Source of the DNA: Dechloromonas sp.
GTDB taxonomy: Bacteria > Pseudomonadota > Gammaproteobacteria > Burkholderiales > Rhodocyclaceae
Reading direction: 5' to 3'
NCBI GenBank assembly: GCA_028687035.1
Contig: JAQUAX010000003.1
Span: 62,001 to 126,000 of the forward strand
Length of the DNA: 64,000 nt
Made by a program: the position numbers and the translations under genes. Each line of letters opens with the position of its first letter. Within the stretch, counting starts at the first letter, position 1. The notes under the pieces are model-generated. The model was not told the origin of the DNA, searched no databases, and worked only from the letters and a program-made list of their open reading frames with translations. Shown piece after piece: positions 29,363 through 39,296 of this stretch.

Positions 29363-31648
29363 ATGGGTAAATTTGCTGTGAAGGCGACGGTCGCGTTGCT
29401 GGCGGCGGGGTTGGGGGCGAGTGCGGCATGGAGCGCGGAGTCGCTGCAGGACGTGCTGAAGCGTCGAGGCTTGAACCAGCAGGATCTGCTGGCGGCGGCG
29501 AAGACGTACGTTCCGACGGGCAAGCGCGACGAATTCATTGCCTTCAGCTCGGGCGGCCAGTCGGGCCAGATCATTGTGTACGGGATTCCGTCGATGCGGA
29601 TTCTGAAGTACATCGGGGTGTTCACCCCGGAACCGTGGCAGGGCTACGGCTTTGACGAAGAATCGAAGGCGGTGCTGGCGCAGGGCGCGATCGACGGCAA
29701 GCCGATCACCTGGGGCGACACGCACCACCCGGCGATCTCGGAAACGCAAGGCAAGTACGACGGCCAGTTCCTGTTCATCAACGACAAGGCGAACCCGCGG
29801 CTGGCGGTGCTGGACCTGCGGGACTTCGAGACGAAGCAGATCGTGGTCAACCCGATCTACAAGTCGGAACACGGCGGCGCGTTCGTGACGCCGAACACCG
29901 AGTACGTGATCGAAGCGGCGCAATACGCGGCGCCGCTGGAGAACAAGAAGTTCTACCCGCTGGAAGAATTCAACGAGAAATACCGCGGCGGCGTGACGTA
30001 CTGGAAGTTTGACCGGAAGGAAGGGCGGATCGACCCGAAGGCGTCGTTCTCGCTGGAACTGCCGCCGTACTCGCAAGACCTGTCGGACGCCGGCAAGGGC
30101 CCGTCGGACGGGTGGTCGTTCACCAACTCGTTCTGTTCGGAACGCTACGTCGGCGGCATCGAGAAGGGCCGTCCGCCGTATGAAGCCGGCTGCTCGGCGA
30201 AGGACACCGACTACCTGCACGTGATCAACTGGAAGAAGGCGGCCGAACTGGTCGCGCAGGGCAAGGCGAAGAAGATCAACGGGCACAACGTGCTGATGAT
30301 GGAAACGGCGATCAAGGAAGGCATCCTGTTCCTGATCCCGGAACCGAAGTCGCCGCACGGGGTGGACGTGACGCCGGACGGCAAGATGCTGGTCGTGTCG
30401 GGCAAGCTGGACACGCACGTGTCGGTGTACAGCTTCGAGAAGATCCAGGCGGCGATCAAGGCCGGGAAGTTCGAATCGAAGGACCCGTACGGCATCCCGG
30501 TGATCGGGATGAAGGACGCGCTGCACACGCAGGTGCAACTGGGCCTGGGCCCGCTGCACACGCAATACGACGCGAAGAACTGCGTCGCCTACACGTCGCT
30601 GTACGTGGACAGCCAGGTCGCCAAGTGGAACTTCTGCGAAGGCAAGGTGCTGGACAAGATCTCGGTGCACTACAACATCGGTCACCTGATGACGATGGAA
30701 GGCGACTCGGTTGATCCGAAGGGCCGCTACCTGGTGGCGCTGAACAAGCTGTCGATCGACCGCTTCAACCCGGTCGGCCCGCTGCACCCGCAGAACCACC
30801 AGCTGATCGACATCTCGAACGACAAGATGCAGCTGCTGTACGACATGCCGCTGCCGCTGGGCGAACCGCACTACGTGGTGGCGATCGAAGCGTCGAAGCT
30901 GAAGCCGGGCGTGCGCTACAAGGTCGGCACCAACAGCCGGACGGACAAGCCGCACCCGGGCGCGGTGCGTGCGGGCGAAGAGCGGATCGAGAAGAAGGGC
31001 AACAAGATCACGGTGTATGGCACGCTGATCCGTTCGCACATCACGCCGGAGACGATCGAAGCGGAAGTCGGGGATGAAGTGACGGTGCACCTGACCAACC
31101 TCGAACGGGCGCAGGACGAGACGCACGGCTTCACGGTATCGACGTACAACGTGCATGCGTCGATCGAGCCGGGCAAGACGGTGACGGTGAAGTTCAAGGC
31201 CGACAAGGAAGGCGTGTATCCGTACTACTGCACCGAGTTCTGCTCGGCGCTGCACCTGGAAATGCAGGGTTACCTGCTGGTCAAGCCGAAGGGCTGGAAG
31301 CCGACGAAGACGGAAATGGCGAAGGCGTCCTACACGGAAGCGGACTACAAGGCGACGCTGAAGAAGGTGGCGGATACGCAGGCGGTGATCGACTCGGTGG
31401 TGGGCTTCATTACCAGCCACAACTTCAAGGACTTCCCGGATGTGGTCAACATGGTCGACGATGCGACGGACCAGTTGAACAAGATCAAGGAAGCCAAGGC
31501 GAAGCATGAAGCGGCGGCTGCGAAGAAGGACTGGGAACAGGCGAACCTGTGGGCCGAGCAGGTCTGGCAGTACCAGGTGAAGGCGGCCGACATCGGCCTG
31601 CGCGCCAAGACCTACCTCGAGCAGAACGGCGCCAAGAAGGTCAAGTGA
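29363..31648 (+). CDS. nosZ: nitrous oxide reductase, clade II, copy 2
   Basis: 761 residues; apart from residues 2-3 (GK instead of NR) the protein is identical to copy 1, including the Sec signal, CuZ His pair and CuA motif C-x3-C-x3-H-x2-M. The stop is TGA rather than TAA. GGGAGAACGAAA precedes the ATG. Unlike copy 1 it has no terminator and continues into the cytochrome and nos accessory genes. Upstream lies the response regulator gene, not an FNR-like box, so its expression cue probably differs. Confidence 0.98.
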   Translation: MGKFAVKATVALLAAGLGASAAWSAESLQDVLKRRGLNQQDLLAAAKTYVPTGKRDEFIAFSSGGQSGQIIVYGIPSMRILKYIGVFTPEPWQGYGFDEESKAVLAQGAIDGKPITWGDTHHPAISETQGKYDGQFLFINDKANPRLAVLDLRDFETKQIVVNPIYKSEHGGAFVTPNTEYVIEAAQYAAPLENKKFYPLEEFNEKYRGGVTYWKFDRKEGRIDPKASFSLELPPYSQDLSDAGKGPSDGWSFTNSFCSERYVGGIEKGRPPYEAGCSAKDTDYLHVINWKKAAELVAQGKAKKINGHNVLMMETAIKEGILFLIPEPKSPHGVDVTPDGKMLVVSGKLDTHVSVYSFEKIQAAIKAGKFESKDPYGIPVIGMKDALHTQVQLGLGPLHTQYDAKNCVAYTSLYVDSQVAKWNFCEGKVLDKISVHYNIGHLMTMEGDSVDPKGRYLVALNKLSIDRFNPVGPLHPQNHQLIDISNDKMQLLYDMPLPLGEPHYVVAIEASKLKPGVRYKVGTNSRTDKPHPGAVRAGEERIEKKGNKITVYGTLIRSHITPETIEAEVGDEVTVHLTNLERAQDETHGFTVSTYNVHASIEPGKTVTVKFKADKEGVYPYYCTEFCSALHLEMQGYLLVKPKGWKPTKTEMAKASYTEADYKATLKKVADTQAVIDSVVGFITSHNFKDFPDVVNMVDDATDQLNKIKEAKAKHEAAAAKKDWEQANLWAEQVWQYQVKAADIGLRAKTYLEQNGAKKVK

Positions 31649-31661
31649 GTTGAACGCCGAT

Positions 31662-31704
31662 TTGATTTGAATTAATGCTGCCGGCGGGGGCGGCGAGAGA
31701 GACT
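31662..31704 (+). promoter_or_regulatory. FNR/Dnr-like box before the nos cytochrome genes
   Basis: TTGAT-TTGA-ATTAA (31662-31675) matches the FNR/Dnr pattern at 9 of 10 positions. The nearest -10-like hexamer is GAGACT (31699-31704), one base further than in the other promoters. A GGGGGC/GCCCCC stem (31686-31710) overlaps it. Confidence 0.5.
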
Positions 31705-31737
31705 GCCCCCGTCGGATTCTCCCGCGAAAGGATGAAC

Positions 31738-32046
31738 ATGAAATATCTCGTAACCCTGATGCTCGGCGCCCTGGTCGCCGTTGGTGCCCAGGCCGCGCCG
31801 GATGGTGCCAAACTGTTTGCCGAAAAGACCTGCAACGCCTGTCACGGCCCGAAGGGCGACAAGCCGCTGATGCCGAACTACCCGAAGGTCGCCGGCCAGA
31901 ACGCCGCCTACGCCGAGCAGCAGATGAAGGACATCAAGAGCGGCGCCCGCAACAACGGCCAGACCGCCGCGATGAAGGGCGTCATGCACCTAGTCAATGA
32001 CGAAGAAATCAAGGCGCTGGCCGAGTACCTGGCGAAGCTGAAGTAA
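31738..32046 (+). CDS. periplasmic monohaem cytochrome c (c553/c5 type)
   Basis: A 102-residue class I cytochrome with a Sec signal (MKYLVTLMLGALVAVGAQA) and one haem site C-NA-CH (KTCNACHGPKGDKPLMPNY). A Met ligand is likely in the C-terminal half (AAMKGVMHLV). The ATG at 31738 has AAAGG six bases upstream; ATG 31732 is too close to it. It is a likely electron donor to NosZ, as cytochromes in clade II nos clusters are. Confidence 0.93.
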   Translation: MKYLVTLMLGALVAVGAQAAPDGAKLFAEKTCNACHGPKGDKPLMPNYPKVAGQNAAYAEQQMKDIKSGARNNGQTAAMKGVMHLVNDEEIKALAEYLAKLK

Positions 32047-32081
32047 GCCCGGCGCGACCCAATCAAGGAAAGGAAAGAGAC

Positions 32082-32807
32082 ATGAAAGCATCGCTTCTAC
32101 TGATCGGCCTGATGAGCGCCGGCATCGCCTTCGCCGGTCCCCCGGCCCCGCACAAGGGCGGCATCGAAGGCAAGGACTACAAGTGGAACGCCCAGGAAGG
32201 CGAGAAGATCGAAGCGCTGAAGCTGAAGGGCGACAAGAAGCGCGGCGAGGAAGCCTACGAGGTCTGCGGCGCCTGCCACCTGCCCTCCGGCGCCGGCCGT
32301 CCGGACGGCACCTTCCCGCAGCTCGCCGGCCAGCACACCACCGTGCTGATCAAGCAGATGGCCGACATCCGCGCCGGCCTGCGCGACAACCCGACGATGT
32401 ACCCGTTCGCCGCGACGCTGACCGATCCGCAGGAACTGGCCGACGTTTCGACCTACATCGAAAGCCTGTGCATCCCGGTCGACCACGGCAAGTACGAAGG
32501 GGCCGACGCCGCGATGCAGATCGCCAAGGGCAAGGAGCTGTACGAGAAGCAGTGCCTGGAATGCCACGGCAAGAACGGCGAAGGCGACAAGGCCAAGTTC
32601 TATCCGGTGATCGCCGGCCAGCACTACAAGTACCTGCTGCGCCAGATGACCGAGATCCGCGACGGCCATCGCCGCAACGCCAACCCCGACATGGTCAAGG
32701 TCATCAAGCCCTACACCAACGACCAGCTGGTGGCGATTTCCGCCTACCAGTCCAGCTTGAAGATGCCCGGCTCGATGTGCGCGCCGAAGGCCGGCAAGAA
32801 GAAATAA
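32082..32807 (+). CDS. periplasmic dihaem cytochrome c (c4-like)
   Basis: A 241-residue protein with a signal peptide (MKASLLLIGLMSAGIAFA) and two class I domains, each with one haem site: CGACH (VCGACHLPSGAGRPDG) and CLECH (QCLECHGKNGEG). Repeat-like PQLAGQHTTVLIKQM and PVIAGQHYKYLLRQM show the internal duplication. It probably relays electrons from the NosGH/NosB side to NosZ (inference). Confidence 0.93.
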   Translation: MKASLLLIGLMSAGIAFAGPPAPHKGGIEGKDYKWNAQEGEKIEALKLKGDKKRGEEAYEVCGACHLPSGAGRPDGTFPQLAGQHTTVLIKQMADIRAGLRDNPTMYPFAATLTDPQELADVSTYIESLCIPVDHGKYEGADAAMQIAKGKELYEKQCLECHGKNGEGDKAKFYPVIAGQHYKYLLRQMTEIRDGHRRNANPDMVKVIKPYTNDQLVAISAYQSSLKMPGSMCAPKAGKKK

Positions 32808-32824
32808 AACAGCTTCCGGTATCC

Positions 32825-32846
32825 GCTGCCCGCTCCGGCGGGCAGC
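32825..32846 (+). other. perfect 9-bp hairpin inside the nos operon
   Basis: GCTGCCCGC-TCCG-GCGGGCAGC with a tetraloop, between the cytochrome and nosB genes and without a T-tract. It could set the abundance of the upstream nosZ/cytochrome mRNA over the accessory genes. Confidence 0.5.
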
Positions 32847-32891
32847 TCCTTCCGGGATGCTCCCGGGGGGCAACATGACTGAGAGAGCAGC

Positions 32892-33872
32892 ATGATGGAC
32901 AAACAGAACAAGATCATCGGCGGGTTGTCCCTGATCGCGCTGATCGCGCTGGTCGCCGCCTATTTCGCGCCGATCTGGTGGGTTTCGCTGACCGCTCCGA
33001 ATTATCCGGCGGATGCCTTCCCCGACGGCATCCGCATCCATTTCCATTTCGACGGCGTCTATAACGGCTGCAAGGCGGCCGGCAAGGGCTCCAAGATGGG
33101 CAACGAGATCATCGAGAAGGATCTCGGCCACGAGGACGAGCGCTACAACCCCATCCTCGATGCCAAGAAGGATCTGAACAAGGGCGCCGAAGGTCTCGAC
33201 TGCGTCCATGAAATGAACACCATCAACCACTACGTCGGGATGTTCCCGATCGCGACCGGCGCACCGGTCGAGAAGCCGCTGGCGAAGTTCTTCTTCGGCT
33301 TCTTCGCGGTGATGATCGTCGCCTTCGCGCTGCCCCGCAAAAAGGCCCGGCTGGCCGCGTTGACCGCGGGCTTCGCCGCCGTCGCCGCGTGGGCCGTCGT
33401 CGACCAGTTCGTGCTCGGCCATCTCGAGCAGCACGTGCAGCACTACATGCAGGAAGCCGGTACCTTCTTCAAGGAACCAGAGAGAATCCAGGTCTGGGGC
33501 GACAATGTCCGGCTGATCTCGCAGATCGTCATCGTCGGCCTGATCGCCGTGATGGTCGCCGTCATCGCCGGTGTCGCCATGTTCCGCTCCTTCCAGCTGG
33601 TGCTGGCGCTGGTCCCGGCGCTGCTGCCGGTCTTCTTCGTGATCACCTACTCGGCCTGGCTGTGGTTCTTCGGCCACAACCTGCACCCGTGGGGCGCCTT
33701 CACCGTCAAGCCCTTCATGCCGACGGTGTTCGGCGAGGGCAAGGTCGCGCAGTTCTCGACCTTCTCCTACCCGTACTGGGGTTACGGCCTGCTGCTGGTG
33801 ATCTTCTTCTGCCTCGGCCTGGCCCTGCTGATCCGCCGCAAGCAACTGCGCAACGACCCGGCGGCGGAGTAA
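32892..33872 (+). CDS. nosB: NosB-like integral membrane protein
   Basis: A 326-residue protein with about six TM helices. TM1 (IIGGLSLIALIALVAAYFAP) is followed by a ~100-residue periplasmic loop with two Cys (VYNGCKAAG, GLDCVHEMN) and then helices with HNLHPWGAFTVKPFMP. This gene type sits between nosZ and nosD in clade II clusters. Its role is not established; an electron transfer or NosZ maturation function is assumed. Starts at 32892 and 32895 are both possible. Confidence 0.78.
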   Translation: MMDKQNKIIGGLSLIALIALVAAYFAPIWWVSLTAPNYPADAFPDGIRIHFHFDGVYNGCKAAGKGSKMGNEIIEKDLGHEDERYNPILDAKKDLNKGAEGLDCVHEMNTINHYVGMFPIATGAPVEKPLAKFFFGFFAVMIVAFALPRKKARLAALTAGFAAVAAWAVVDQFVLGHLEQHVQHYMQEAGTFFKEPERIQVWGDNVRLISQIVIVGLIAVMVAVIAGVAMFRSFQLVLALVPALLPVFFVITYSAWLWFFGHNLHPWGAFTVKPFMPTVFGEGKVAQFSTFSYPYWGYGLLLVIFFCLGLALLIRRKQLRNDPAAE

Positions 33873-33875
33873 GCC

Positions 33876-35234
33876 GTGGCCACGCTGTCTCCCATCGCCC
33901 GGGCCGCGCTCGCCAGCGCGCTGGCCCTGGCCTGCGCCAGCGGCAACACCGAACAGCAGCTCGGCGCCAACGCCGACCTGAGCACGGCACCGCGGGTGAC
34001 GATCGACCGGCCGAAGCCGACCTTCATGCTGATGCAGCGCGACAAGCGCGTTCACGGCCTGAAACCCTTCCAGGACCTGGTCGACCAGGCCGAGCCCGGT
34101 TCGGTGCTGCGGCCCCCGCCCGGCACCTACGCCGGGCCGGTGACCATCGACAAGCCGCTGACCATCGAGGGCGGCGGCAAGGTCGTCATCGACGCCGGCG
34201 ACAAGGGCACGGTGATGATGCTGAACGCCAGCCACTCGGTGGTCCGCGGCCTGCGCCTGACCGGTTCCGGCGATTCGCACGACACCGACGACTCCTGCCT
34301 CGACGTGCGCGGCCACCACAACGTGATCGAGGACGTCGTCATCGACAACTGCCTGTTCGGCATCGACCTGAAGCAGGTCGACCACAGCGCCGTGCGCGGC
34401 AACCGCGTGCGCTCCAAGGACCTCGAGCTCGGCGTGCGCGGCGACGGCCTGCGCCTGTGGTACAGCAACCACAACCTGATCGAGAACAACGAGATCGTCG
34501 ATTCCCGCGACATGGTCGCCTGGTATTCGCACGACAACATCTTCCGCGGCAACCTGGGGCGGCGCAGCCGCTACTCGATCCACTTCATGTTCGCCAACGA
34601 CAATATCGTCGAGAACAACCGCTTCTACGACAACGCGGTCGGCGTCTACTTCATGTACACCGAGCGCGGCGCCGCCCGCAACAACGTGATCTCGCACGCC
34701 ACCGGCGCCACCGGCATGGGCATCGGCTTCAAGGAAGCCTCCGGCACGATCATCGAGAACAACGAGATCATCTACTGCGGCATCGGCATCGGTTCCGACC
34801 TGTCGCCGTTCCAGCCGGACAGCACGATCGAGGTTCGCGGCAACCGCTTCGCGTTCAACGGCATCGGCCTGTTGTTCAATTCGGAGACCGGCGGCAACAA
34901 CATGCGCGACAACGTCTTCGAAGGCAACCTGACCCAGGTCAGCTACGGCGGCCGCAGCGACAACCCGACCAAGAACTTCTGGGAAGGCAACTACTGGGAC
35001 GACTACCAGGGCTTCGACCGCAACCGCGACGGCATCGGCGACCAGAAGCACGAACTGTATTCCTACGCCGACCAGATCTGGATCGAGCTGCCGATGGCGC
35101 GCTTCTTCCGCAGCTCGCCGGTGCTCGAACTGCTCGATTTCCTGGAGCGTCTGGCCCCGTTCTCGGCGCCCGACCTGATCCTGCGCGACGAGAAGCCGCG
35201 CTTCGCCCAACCCGTCCGGGAGGCGCTGTCATGA
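33876..35234 (+). CDS. nosD: NosD, periplasmic copper-site assembly protein
   Basis: A 452-residue right-handed beta-helix protein of the NosD/carbohydrate-binding (CASH) type. Repeats such as NLIENNEIVDSRD, NIVENNRFYDNAVG and TIIENNEIIYCGIG are visible; the C-terminal NYWDDYQGFDRNRDGIGD motif is typical. It starts with GTG 3 bp after nosB and has a hydrophobic N-terminus. NosD with the NosFY transporter supplies sulfur for the CuZ cluster. It overlaps nosG (ATGA). Confidence 0.95.
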   Translation: MATLSPIARAALASALALACASGNTEQQLGANADLSTAPRVTIDRPKPTFMLMQRDKRVHGLKPFQDLVDQAEPGSVLRPPPGTYAGPVTIDKPLTIEGGGKVVIDAGDKGTVMMLNASHSVVRGLRLTGSGDSHDTDDSCLDVRGHHNVIEDVVIDNCLFGIDLKQVDHSAVRGNRVRSKDLELGVRGDGLRLWYSNHNLIENNEIVDSRDMVAWYSHDNIFRGNLGRRSRYSIHFMFANDNIVENNRFYDNAVGVYFMYTERGAARNNVISHATGATGMGIGFKEASGTIIENNEIIYCGIGIGSDLSPFQPDSTIEVRGNRFAFNGIGLLFNSETGGNNMRDNVFEGNLTQVSYGGRSDNPTKNFWEGNYWDDYQGFDRNRDGIGDQKHELYSYADQIWIELPMARFFRSSPVLELLDFLERLAPFSAPDLILRDEKPRFAQPVREALS

Positions 35235-36097
35235 GTTCCCCTGATACACCCAGCGGCCGCAAGGCCCCCCAGCCCGGTGTCTCGCTCGAAAAGGCGCAGA
35301 AGGCCCGGCGCAAGTTCATGCAGTCGGTCGGCCTGACCGCCGGCGTCGTCGGCCTGTCGCTGCTCGGCTACATCCCGGTCGTCGATGCCCGGGCGCCGCG
35401 CCTGCGCCCGCCCGGCGCGCTCAACGAGCCCGATTTCCTGTCGTCGTGCATCAAGTGCGGCCAGTGCGTGCAGGTCTGCCCGGTGCAGGCGATCAGGCTC
35501 GGCGACCTCGACGACGGCTTCGGCGTCGGCGTGCCCTACATCGCGCCGCGCGATCAGGCCTGCGATTTCTCGTGCGATGCGGTGCAGTGCATCCTGGCCT
35601 GCCCGACCGGCGCGCTGACCTACAAGAAACCCGAGTTCCTGGATACCCGCGACGGCGCGCCGCTGGCCCGCCTGCCCATCCTGAAGGCCAAGGAAAAGGA
35701 TCCGGAGCCGACGCTGAACCTGAAGGAACGCTTCGGCGTCGCCCGCCTGGCCCGGCCGGAATCCTGCCTGGCCGTGCAGGGCAAGGGCTTCAAGGGCCTG
35801 GCCCGGGGCGCGGCTTTCCGCGGCGAAATGCGTTACATGGACGTCGACCGCTGGAAGCCGGTGCCGGTCCGCGAGCATCCGTACGAACGCGATGTCTGCG
35901 ACCTGTGCGTCACCGAATGCCCGATCAAGGATGCGATCGCGATGGTCGGCTTCGTCGCGCCCGACGGCAGCCGCCGCTTCAAGCCGGTCGTGCTCGAGCA
36001 GTGCGTCGGCTGCGGCGTCTGCGAAATGATCTGTCCGGCCGAACCCGCCGCCATCGTCGTCGAGGCGCAGGCCGTCTGGAAGGAGGGGCAGGCATGA
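35231..36097 (+). CDS. nosG: NosG, NapG-like periplasmic ferredoxin
   Basis: A 288-residue Fe-S protein with an N-terminal membrane or Tat-type leader (KARRKFMQSVGLTAG) and four cysteine clusters: CIKCGQCVQVCP, CDFSCDAVQCILACP, CDLCVTECP and CVGCGVCEMICP. It matches NapG. With NosH it forms a quinol dehydrogenase for clade II N2O respiration. Both ends overlap neighbouring genes. Confidence 0.92.
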   Translation: MSSPDTPSGRKAPQPGVSLEKAQKARRKFMQSVGLTAGVVGLSLLGYIPVVDARAPRLRPPGALNEPDFLSSCIKCGQCVQVCPVQAIRLGDLDDGFGVGVPYIAPRDQACDFSCDAVQCILACPTGALTYKKPEFLDTRDGAPLARLPILKAKEKDPEPTLNLKERFGVARLARPESCLAVQGKGFKGLARGAAFRGEMRYMDVDRWKPVPVREHPYERDVCDLCVTECPIKDAIAMVGFVAPDGSRRFKPVVLEQCVGCGVCEMICPAEPAAIVVEAQAVWKEGQA

Positions 36098-37059
36098 GCC
36101 GCTTTACCGAACTGTTCATGGGCATGCTCGGCGCCGCGCCGAAAAAGCCCGAGAAGGTGTCCGACGGCGTGCGCGAGATCATGCGCCTGAAGTATCTGGA
36201 CAAGGAAGGCTACATCAAGGAGAAGCTGCACATCCGCTCGCACCAGTCGACCAGCCACAAGTGGCGCAACCGGCGCTGGGCGGTGCTGCTCGCGGTCAAC
36301 CTGCTGTTCGTGTTCAGTTTCTGGCTCGACATCCAGATTCTCGAAGGCGCGCTGACCGCGTCGCGCTTCGTCGGCTTCCACCTGATCGACCTGAATTCCG
36401 CGCTGCACGTGATGCTGGCCCACAAGCACATCATCGTGAACCTGTTCATCGGCACCTTCACGGTCTTCCTGATCTGGGTGCTGCTCGGCGGGCGCAGTTT
36501 CTGTTCGTGGGTCTGCCCCTACCACCTGGTCGCCGAACTGACCGAGAAGCTGCACCTGAAGCTGGTCGAGAAGAAGTGGGTCACCGACCACGAATTCCAC
36601 CGCGGCACGCGCACGGTGTTCTGGGTGCTGTTCGCGCTGCTCTCCATCGTCACCGGCTACACCATCTTCGAAACCCTGTCGCCGACCGGCATCCTGTCGC
36701 GGGCGCTGATCTACGGGCCGGGGCTGGCGCTCGGCTGGGTCTTCCTGCTGCTGCTGTTCGAAATCTTCTGGTCGCGCCGCGCCTGGTGCCGCTACGTCTG
36801 CCCGATCGGCCTGACCTACGGCGTCGTCGGCACGCTGTCGCCGCTGGAGGTTGCCTACCGCGTCGAGCACTGCTTCCACGAGGGCGACTGCCGCAAGGTC
36901 TGCCTGGTGCCGCACGTCCTCGACGTGACGATCAAGGGCCGGGCCAGCGAGGACCACATGGGCCTCGGCCCCGACTGCACGCGCTGCGGCCTGTGCGTCG
37001 ATGCCTGCCCGACCGGCGCGCTGCGCTTCGAGGTCAAGGGCCTGGCCAAACTGCTGTGA
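36094..37059 (+). CDS. nosH: NosH, NapH-like membrane quinol dehydrogenase
   Basis: A 321-residue protein with about four TM helices, two membrane cysteine motifs (FCSWVCPY, WCRYVCPIG) and a C-terminal ferredoxin cluster (CTRCGLCVDACP), plus an irregular one (HCFHEGDCRKVC). It resembles NapH. It would take electrons from menaquinol and pass them to NosG; a menA-like gene follows in the same cluster. Confidence 0.92.
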   Translation: MSRFTELFMGMLGAAPKKPEKVSDGVREIMRLKYLDKEGYIKEKLHIRSHQSTSHKWRNRRWAVLLAVNLLFVFSFWLDIQILEGALTASRFVGFHLIDLNSALHVMLAHKHIIVNLFIGTFTVFLIWVLLGGRSFCSWVCPYHLVAELTEKLHLKLVEKKWVTDHEFHRGTRTVFWVLFALLSIVTGYTIFETLSPTGILSRALIYGPGLALGWVFLLLLFEIFWSRRAWCRYVCPIGLTYGVVGTLSPLEVAYRVEHCFHEGDCRKVCLVPHVLDVTIKGRASEDHMGLGPDCTRCGLCVDACPTGALRFEVKGLAKLL

Positions 37060-37061
37060 AT

Positions 37062-37104
37062 TTGATGCAGGTTCAAGTGTCCGACGAACCGACCTTCCTA
37101 AAAT
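37062..37104 (+). promoter_or_regulatory. possible FNR-like promoter of nosF with predicted leaderless start
   Basis: TTGA-N7-TCAA (37062-37076) is one base longer than a standard box, but the gap to TAAAAT (37099-37104, 5 of 6 to the -10 consensus) is again 22 bp. The predicted start ~37111 is one base before the nosF ATG, which has no Shine-Dalgarno. Confidence 0.4.
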
Positions 37105-37111
37105 CGATCCC

Positions 37112-37963
<852 letters not shown>

Positions 37964-37964
37964 C

Positions 37965-38468
37965 ATGTGCGACCGGCACGCCCCGTCCGCCACCCGCCGC
38001 GCCCTGCTCGCCCGGCTCGGCGCCGGCGGCCTGCTGCTGACGCCGCTGGCGGCGGCGCTGTCCGGCTGCCGCAAGGATGGCTGGCCGGAAGGCATGGTCG
38101 AGATCAAGTGGGACCGCGACACCTGCGTCCGCTGCAGCATGGTGATCTCCGACCGCCGCTTCGCCGCCGAGATCCGCGGCGGTCCGAACAACACGGTGTT
38201 CAAGTTCGACGACGTCGGCTGCCTGGCCTTCTGGTTGCGCGACAAGGCCGACAAGTACCCGTGGCTGGCTGATCCGGCGACCCGGATGTGGGTCGCCGAT
38301 TTCAACAGCAAGAGCCGCGAGGAAATGCGCTGGCTCGATCCGAAGCGTGCCTATTACGTGACCCGGACTTCGCCGATGGGTTACAACTTCGCCGCCGTCG
38401 CCGCGCCGCTGGCCGGGGCGCTCGATTTCACCGACATGCGCCAGCACACGCTGGCCAAGGGCAAGTAA
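37965..38468 (+). CDS. nosL: NosL, outer-membrane copper lipoprotein
   Basis: A 167-residue lipoprotein with lipobox LSGC after a twin-Arg-containing leader. The Cu(I) site is in TCVRCSMVISDRRFA (C-x2-C-x-M). NosL delivers copper to apo-NosZ via NosD. It lies between nosF and nosY and touches both. Confidence 0.96.
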   Translation: MCDRHAPSATRRALLARLGAGGLLLTPLAAALSGCRKDGWPEGMVEIKWDRDTCVRCSMVISDRRFAAEIRGGPNNTVFKFDDVGCLAFWLRDKADKYPWLADPATRMWVADFNSKSREEMRWLDPKRAYYVTRTSPMGYNFAAVAAPLAGALDFTDMRQHTLAKGK

Positions 38469-39296
38469 ATGAAGCAATTTCTCCTGACCGCCAAGCTCGA
38501 CATCGTCGAATCCCTGCGCGCCCGCTGGTTCCAGATCTACACGCTGGTCTTCGGCGGCATCGTCGCGCTGCTCTTCGTGTTCGGCCTGACCGAGTCGCGC
38601 GTGCTCGGCTTCATCGGCCTGTCCCGGCTGCTGGTGACCTACATCCAGCTGACCATGGCGATCCTGCCGATCTTCGTGCTGATCACCACGGTGCGCTCGC
38701 TGGCCGGCGACCGCGAGGCCGGCGTCTTCGAATACCTGCTGTCGCTGCCGGTGTCGCTCGGCGCCTGGTTCTGGGGCAAGATCGTCGGCCGCTACGTCGT
38801 CGTCTTCGCGCCGGTCTTCCTGGCCATGCTGGGCGCCGTGATCTGGGGCAGCATCAGCGACATCGAGATCCCGTGGTCGATGTTCGGCTACTACACCGCG
38901 CTGCTCGCGGTGATGGCGATGTGCTTCCTGGGCATCGGCATGCTGATCTCCGTCGTCGCGCGCACCACCGACATGGCGCAGGGCGCCGCCTTCCTGGTCT
39001 GGCTGGTGCTGCTGCTCTTCCTCGACCTGATCCTGCTCGGCGTGATGATTCAGGGCCGGGTCGATCCCGAAATCGCCGTCACGCTGGCGCTGGCCAACCC
39101 GCTGCAGGTCTTCCGGACCGCCGCGCTGGCCATGTTCGACCCGCAGCTGATCGTGCTCGGGCCGTCCGCCTACGTGATCCTCGACCTGTTCGGGGCGACC
39201 GGCTTCCGCATCTTCGCGCTGGCCTACCCGGCGGCCCTCGGCCTGGGCGCCGCCTTCGTCGGCTACCGCATCTTCCGCCGCGGAGACCTGCTGTGA
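38469..39296 (+). CDS. nosY: NosY, ABC transporter permease
   Basis: A 275-residue protein with six TM helices. Conserved NosY features are RARWFQIYTLVFGGIVALLF and SLAGDREAGVFEYLLSLPVS. It directly abuts nosL and overlaps the next gene (GTGA). Confidence 0.95.
   Translation: MKQFLLTAKLDIVESLRARWFQIYTLVFGGIVALLFVFGLTESRVLGFIGLSRLLVTYIQLTMAILPIFVLITTVRSLAGDREAGVFEYLLSLPVSLGAWFWGKIVGRYVVVFAPVFLAMLGAVIWGSISDIEIPWSMFGYYTALLAVMAMCFLGIGMLISVVARTTDMAQGAAFLVWLVLLLFLDLILLGVMIQGRVDPEIAVTLALANPLQVFRTAALAMFDPQLIVLGPSAYVILDLFGATGFRIFALAYPAALGLGAAFVGYRIFRRGDLL

Noticed and set aside
22471..31648. nosZ duplication as an assembly artefact
   Set aside because: The two copies have different N-terminal codons, different stop codons, two internal differences and unrelated flanks, so they are separate loci.
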